Shown piece by piece: positions 58,201-64,000 of a DNA stretch of 64,000 nucleotides. The stretch is from positions 1 to 64,000 of the forward strand of contig JAAMPI010000115.1 of NCBI GenBank assembly GCA_013054445.1. The letters are read 5' to 3'. The stretch is from Cudoniella acicularis. Its lineage: Eukaryota; Ascomycota; Leotiomycetes; Helotiales; Helotiaceae. The translations under genes were made by a program, and so were the position numbers. Under the pieces are notes generated by a model that worked only from the letters and a program-made list of their open reading frames with translations, did not search any database and was not told the DNA's origin. Positions within the stretch are counted from its first letter, which is position 1. Every line of letters begins with the position of its first letter.

Positions 58201-59838
58201 ACCTGCTATATGAGGAGTGAGAACGAGCCTAAAATTCGGACAAATTAAACTAAACTACGTATCCTAATAATACAATCTTCTTAAATAAAAACACAGAATA
58301 GTTAATTGATCTTTAAGAGTTAGATCCTAATACTCAGATACACTTCCATCGCATCAAGTCTCATGATCATCGCACCTCCCGGAGATCCAAGGGCTTAAAC
58401 CATAATTACTCGGATACTCCTCGAATCAAAAGCCACCCTTCCTTCATATTTCAGCACCTCTCCATTGCTCCAGCTCCTGTCACCGCCCCCTCAAAAATTC
58501 TATTCTCTTCTTTCATCTTCCACCTCTCCACGCGTAATCATGCGAAATCTTATTCAATTTACCTTCTCCAACTCACCCACCTACTCCCCTCATCCTCGGC
58601 CCTTCAAACTCACAAAAAAGTACACTAGCAACCTCAATACTATTTACCCCAAAATCCAAAATATCTACTCTTCATAGCGCCTACTCCGTACTTCCAATTG
58701 TTAATTCTTCATCTATTCAAATAAAACTCAACTCAACTCAGCTCCTCTCTATCATAACTCGACAATCCTTCCATCCCCCTCGAAAACCACCCCTATTACA
58801 CTACTTTTCTAACCCCGAATAACCACCGCACAGCACTTCAAAAACAAAGAAAAGACCAAAAATGCTGTATTAATTTATCTTAACCAAATCAATTCCGATT
58901 ACCACCACGCCACAATCGTGGATCTAGCATCGCCTAGGCACACCAACTGATCAAAGCATGACGATCATGATCCAGAAGCGAGTTGCCGCTTCTATCCCCT
59001 CCGTAAATTCAACGCGCATTTTTTATTCTCTCAGGCTTATCCTAATTGACAATGTGACTTCACTGTACATCTTATTTGAAGTCGTTTATATCCCTAGGCA
59101 TTCTTTGCTTTTCTGGGAGGCTGAATTTAATTCGCTTCGAGGTGAGCGATCTCGCCGTCCACAAGGGAATGCAACGGCTCATTAATCCCACAAAATACAG
59201 GGAGACAACAATTCTATAAAGATAAATCACATTGAAGGTATCATCACAAGTTGAAAAACAGTGTACACCACTAGCAACTCTAAACCTCCCCAAATTCATT
59301 ATATCATTGATTCAGTGAGGTTCTCTTCACTTTCCATCACTTCTCACCCTCCCCTACCGTATCCTGCCCCGGGACACATCAAGAACCCGACGTGCTCTTA
59401 ATGTTCTCACATCCACTCAGAAGAAAGAGGAATTAGTGACGAAGGACAATTGATTTTCAATTCAACTATCTGAGTGAAGACTAACTACCCATCCATTCAA
59501 GGTTGAAAAGAAAATTAGCTATTACTACAATTGTAAATTTTTGAAAGCTCTGCTTGCTCTCCCGGTTTATCTCCCGAGAACTGAGAGACTAAGAATCGAA
59601 GATTCGTAAACGTAATATCCATCCACTAGAGCGTTGCTTTCCTGTGAAAATTAACTATCGAAGAAGGATCGAAGTATCCTCCAGATCAATCAGAGAAGTG
59701 GAATAAGGCGCAATACTAAAACCAGTAAAGAAAAAGAGGACAAGCTCAACAAGTATGAACGAAAGTATCGAAAGAATCCAACAAAAAAACAATCCTGTAC
59801 TAAGCATCCCTCTCAACCATCATCATCGTCGACTCAAC
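55282..59838. other. Large gene-poor region with decayed sequence
   Basis: No intact gene in 4.5 kb. Short coding-looking scraps occur around 55950-56150, 56340-56610 and 56700-56880, each with stops and no recognisable family. DNA at 57960-58330 is very AT- and TA-rich with interspersed normal blocks, as in RIP-mutated repeats. The segment 58440-58850 is C/T-rich with few G. Frames such as 57454-57675 are not supported. Confidence 0.45.
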
Positions 59839-61510
59839 TCAATTGAAAATATCATCACTGTCAACCAAATATGTGCCAAATCTCTGGTCCGCTGCTCGCT
59901 CCGCCTCCACATCAGCAGCCGTCTTCTTCCTCAACATAAACAACGGCTTATGTCCCTTAGCCTGCAACTGCTTGAATACTCGCAAAGGTTTCTCGGTAAG
60001 GCCCATGCAGCGCTCCTCGGTCCCGTAAATGATGTAGAGACAATAGTTTTGCCATGGGGCCTGAATTGAGTATTTTTCGAGGGTGCCGGGCAGCACATCA
60101 GCGGTCGTGGAGTGGATTTTGACACGGAAGGATTTGAAAATCTCGACTGAGGAGGTGGAGGAACTAGGGAGAGATGGTACGGAGGCAGATCTGTTGATGG
60201 ATCGAGGTGGGGGACTTTGTGGGGGTATAGGCGCGCGGCGGCGGGGAATGAAGTCATGGGGTTCTTCGGTGACGGTTGCTAGAGCTGAGATTGGATGGGC
60301 AGCATTTTGATATTCGTGAGGGAGGACCCAGCCGTAGCGTCGGTTGATCGATTCGGGAACCGGGATAGGGAATTGAAAGACCTCGCGGTTTGGATGGCCG
60401 AATTGTTGTGGTAGGAAGACAAAACGGCGCTCAATTTCGGATACAACATCGCTGACCAAGTGTCTGAAACGATGGGTGGGAAGTAAGGAGAGCTTGTATC
60501 GTGCGTCGTTGCGTTCGGGAGAGTAGGATGAATCATCGCGAGGAAGCGAAAAGGATGGAAATGGGGGTTCCAGTCGGCGCATCAAGTCGTCATATGTATC
60601 GGTCCTCAACAATCTCAGCTGAGACTCTGATAATGCAAGAAGTTTCTCCCGGGCTCGCAGGGAAGTAGGTGGTACATCTTGAGGTCTTTCGATGGAATAT
60701 GCCTTGAGAGCTGTGTAGTGTTTCGAGAATAAGTTGTCGTCGAGTGAGCTGAAAACAGAGACTGGGCGGGATAGCGCGGCCTCTGGACCAAGATCTTCGA
60801 AAACAGCTTGAGATGGACTTGAATTTTGTGCGGCGTAAGGCGGAGGATCTTCCCCTGGGACTCCTGGAACGTAACTTGGAGACTCCAATGAGCTGATTTC
60901 TCGGGGTTTGGAAACCTCTTCAAGGGCATCGATCAGACTCTTCAATCTCTTTATCTTGTGGTCGAATTTCTTGGCGTCGCACCTTGCCCACTTTGAGAGG
61001 GTGAAAAAGGACTTTTGTTTTTGATTCTCTTGAATTCTTTCCCACACAGTCGTGCTTGGAGAGACAGAGGAAATTGAGGAGCTAGATTTACGAGCCTTGG
61101 AGGATTTAAAACTGCTGCAGAATTTTGGTTTTGATTGCTTCCGAGAAAGTTTGTGGGACGGCTTCAGGTCATACTTCTGCCGGAGGGCCTCGATCTCGAG
61201 CAGAAGATGTGTGATGACGCCAACTGCTTGAATGACTGTGATCTGGATGTGCGGGCGAGTAAAGAGACTATCTTGCGGACGGCCAAAATCGTCAATGTCA
61301 ATTCCGAGCTAGGAGAATTAGAAAATTCATAATTTTTCAACGAAAGCGACATAGGCAGTCACTTACAGATTCACCCCACAGTCGAAGCCTCAGCCATTGG
61401 AGAGACAACTCGGTGCATAGTAGTTCGTAATCGGACCCAAAATCCGAGGTCGTGAGTTTGGCTTTCAAATTTTGAATGCATGCTCGAAGGAGAGCTGAGA
61501 AAGAAGCCAT
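59839..61510 (-). CDS. HeLo-domain protein with C-terminal Ras-association-like domain
   Basis: Exons 61510-61367 and 61308-59839 give 537 residues. The N-terminus (DFGSDYELLCTELSLQWLRL then RLWGES joined to LGIDIDDF) fits the HeLo / prion-inhibition-and-propagation fold known from HET-S. In that family the N-terminal helix bundle can permeabilise membranes in programmed cell death. The middle is disordered and Ser/Pro-rich, with PPPYAAQ and poly-Pro segments. The C-terminal ~75 residues (ADVLPGTLEKY, WQNYCLYIIYGTEERCMGL, KPLRVFKQL, KPLFMLRKK) resemble the Ras-association-like domain often paired with HeLo in fungi. No prion-forming repeat is visible. The usual hydrophobic first helix seems short, so an upstream exon may be missing. 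Confidence 0.78.
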
Positions 61511-63226
61511 GGCAGCCTCGTTCAAAAGATTGTTCAAAGGAGGAAGAAGGTTGCGAAGTTGGAATAACGGGATCAATAATGATCAGAAAAGATGTACATG
61601 ATAGATCGACTGAACGCACAACGCGAAGTACCGACGTTTAAAGGCGCGGAAAGTTGGCGACGCGGTGTTTGTGTACCCGAGCAGGTGAGGTAGAACAGGG
61701 CGTGTCGAGGGCGGGGAAGATGCAGGACATCAGGTCGGTGAGGCTCAACTGGCTGGAGAAATGCCGGGATGGTCGCATAATGGGCCGGGGTGATTCAATG
61801 AAAGACAGGACTGGGAGAATCGAGGCAGCTGATAGGTGCCTAAGAATATCGGGACGAAGAGTGCCAATGAACTCTTTTCTTCAGCGCCGCGCGGGGGCTG
61901 CATTGCGACTCACGGCTGCAGATTGACTGACAGGACTCACCGAGAAAAGACTATGACCACCTTGAAACTGCCACACGATCGCATCGGGCTAATGTGTTTG
62001 CTTCTGGCCCTGGAAAAACATCGGGGGGGGGGGGGGTCGGTGTGCTACGAACCTACCTGACTCCTATTCTCTCTGTGTCCCCTGAAGTCTCGGGAGAAGC
62101 ATTCTCCACGGCAGATCGCCCTTCACCGTGCCTTGGGAAGAGGCCTCTTTGGACATGACTCTCGCTGGTGTGACGGGATCTACTCCGTTGGGATCGAGGG
62201 ATATCTCGGCGGCCTCCAGGCGACGCGTGTGCGGTAGGACTGCAGGATGTCCAGTCTGATATCGACGATCTATACCCCTGACTGACAACTCGGTACCACC
62301 ACCATGGACTGTGGATAGGGGAGGCCTCTTTATTCTCGACTTTTGGGCCTCCAGCTTTGAGGTTGATTTAAGAGGATTTAAAAATAGTCACCGATCTCAA
62401 GCGTAATTACGGCTTGGTGCCTGCTGAAGATCCGGGAAAATCACAGGCATCAATTCGGCCATCGACACCAGGCCCACCTCGGCCATTTTCAGCAGCGCCC
62501 TGGTGAGTCTCCAGGGGCCGGGCCAGGCCAAGGGCGCTGAGGCTGTACGGAGTACTCCGTAAGAGCAGCCTAAGGCTGGACTCAACGCTACGCAGGCTCT
62601 GCGCACTTCACAGACCAGCTGTTCGTCCCTTCGCCTACCGCCCACCGCCCACCCGCCTGCTACCCCGGCAACGATGAAACGGAAACCCTAAAACCCGATC
62701 CGTGCACTAGCCTCCTTGTCAACGGTTGACACACAACGCTGCAGCAGCTAGACTCTGTTGGGCAGGATACTACCGAATATTGCCCAGGCTAAACCGCAAA
62801 CAGCTCCTTCCAACGCAACAAATAAACATCAAACAAGCCCCTCTGCGCCACGTCCCCGCACAGAAGTTCGCACCCCTTAGGAGCGCTGATATGATCTCCC
62901 TGGAAGCATATAATAATAAAAGCAACAGCTGTCAATCCTGCAAAGCAATATCACAGTCCTTACACGCGCCGTTGTGCGAATCAAACACGTCGAGCTGTGA
63001 CCCCCAGGGAAGTCGCGACACAGTTCACAGCACACCGGGCCCATAAACACTACTTTCGCTTCTCCACACATCGGATGCTGGTTCTCCCAAACAAAGTCAC
63101 CCACACTTTCCAATTCCTTCTGACACGCAAGACATCTGTCCTTTTTTGGATCGCAACACCAGTCAGTCTCGGTCTGCAGCTGCAAAACCAGCGCATTACT
63201 GCACGCCTGCGAGATACACATCGACC
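61511..63226. other. Divergent intergenic region between HeLo gene and NTF2-like gene
   Basis: No gene is supported. It contains a run of fourteen G at 62023-62036 and a 16-base perfect palindrome TACGGAGTACTCCGTA at 62546-62561. The GC-rich part (62080-62700) has many short frames with no family. Confidence 0.45.
62546..62561. promoter_or_regulatory. Perfect palindrome with inverted CGG triplets
   Basis: TACGGAGTACTCCGTA is a perfect 16-base palindrome holding CGG-N6-CCG, the geometry bound by many Zn2Cys6 dimers. It lies about 670 bases before the NTF2-like gene. It could instead be part of a dispersed repeat. Confidence 0.35.
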
Positions 63227-64000
63227 ATGGCGCTCCAGTCGGCCTACCAGCAATTCCTTGCTACTCCAAATTCGTCTCTTCTTGCCGAGAACGCGTCTCT
63301 CCACTACATAACAACACTGACAACTGTCAATGGCGCCGCTGCCATCATCAAGCACCTTAGCAGTCAAAACAATGAACTGAAGAAGAAGGAGGAGAAAGTT
63401 CTCGACGCCGTGGAAGGTACAAACGCGCTCGTAGTTGAGGTTCACACCACAATCGAGTTCCAGAACGGAGGAGGCGCGTTTCTGCCCAGCTTGGACGACA
63501 ACTTTCTCGCCGATCGGATTGTTACGTTCCCAATTGTATGTTGTCTCTGATTCATGTATCCCGGTAATGTGCTAACCTTGACCTCCGCAGATTCACATTG
63601 TTAGCTTCGACTCAAACGGAAAGATTTTACAAATCCGCCAAAATTGGGACCAAGGTTCTCTGCTGAAGTTGATTGATGTCATTGGAAAGACCGGTCGCAA
63701 CTGGCCCATTCGTGATGGCAAGGACCAGATCAAGCTGATCGTCTCGAGTGTTAAAGCTGCTGGTAAACAAGGGCATGGTTCCACCTCAAATGCGGAGGAA
63801 TCAGGTGTCAGATCCCGGGGAAATTCTACCAACGTTACTCGCGATCCGCATGCGTCGTTGTCTTTGTTTGCGCCACGCGAGAAGAATCTCTCAGACACCC
63901 TGCCAGCTGTCGTTGCGCCTCGTGCGTCCGCAAAGCCACCGCCAAGGGAATACAACGAGCTTTTTGTTGGGAACGACTCGGACAATTCCCCAACCTCCCC
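63227..64000 (+). CDS. NTF2-like domain protein (3' end beyond window)
   Basis: Exon 1 63227-63535 and exon 2 from 63591, still open at the window end, give at least 239 residues. The first 103 residues plus the start of exon 2 (TGNAL-type 'GTNALVVEVHTTIEFQNGGG', then IHIVSFDSNGKILQIRQNWDQGSLL) form an NTF2-like cone fold. A disordered Ser/Pro-rich region follows. NTF2-like domains bind small molecules or partner proteins in nuclear transport and other roles; the exact function cannot be told. The donor GTATGT, branch GCTAAC and acceptor CGCAG are canonical. The upstream frame opening at 63146 lacks an ATG, so 63227 (accatgg) is chosen. Confidence 0.8.

Noticed and set aside
1..64000. CRISPR arrays, rRNA genes or bacterial-type operons
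   Set aside because: No spaced direct repeats or rRNA sequence were seen, and the introns and gene families are eukaryotic.

Overview
This is a nuclear genomic window from a filamentous ascomycete (Pezizomycotina, probably a leotiomycete). The evidence is short spliceosomal introns of about 45-80 bases with GTAAGT/GTATGT donors, CTAAC branch points and YAG acceptors, and fungal families: a NACHT NLR-like protein, a Zn2Cys6 regulator, a HeLo-domain protein, an LRG1-type LIM-RhoGAP and ERG26. No rRNA, tRNA, CRISPR array or intact transposon was recognised. Gene models were assembled by hand from reading frames and splice signals. Several apparent starts in the raw frames are TTG or GTG, so the first sensible ATG was used.

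Layout: 0.1-4.0 kb holds a ten-exon NLR-like gene with C-terminal C2H2 fingers, followed by a frame-disrupted membrane-protein gene (4.2-5.3). From 5.4 to 16.5 kb there are a Gal80-like oxidoreductase (-), the LIM-RhoGAP LRG1 (-), a tandem-UBC E2 enzyme (+) and an ERG26-like sterol dehydrogenase (-). From 17.0 to 22.3 kb there are a C2HC+Zn2Cys6 regulator (+), a short-chain dehydrogenase (-) and a multiply broken MFS transporter pseudogene (+), possibly the remnant of a small metabolic cluster. A secreted repeat protein (23.4-24.5) is followed by a gene-poor stretch. A GH47 alpha-mannosidase (+), a sulfotransferase-like protein (-), a threonine aldolase (-), an amidase (+) and an acetoin-reductase-like SDR (+) fill 27.6-39.9 kb.

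41-55 kb is different: seven consecutive same-strand genes of no recognisable family, low in complexity, several with a very short first exon and a ~50-base intron. Two of them (50.6 and 53.3 kb) share a C-terminal domain. The 50.6 kb copy has a frame jump and a stop codon where the other has Trp, so it looks like a dying paralogue. The 47.0 kb gene also seems broken or mis-modelled at its 3' end.

55.3-59.8 kb is gene-poor with AT-rich, possibly RIP-damaged DNA. At 59.8-61.5 kb (-) lies a HeLo-domain protein with a Ras-association-like C-terminus. The window ends inside an NTF2-like gene (63.2 kb, +). The NLR and HeLo proteins belong to families linked to fungal non-self recognition and regulated cell death, but they sit 57 kb apart and nothing in the sequence shows that they work together.
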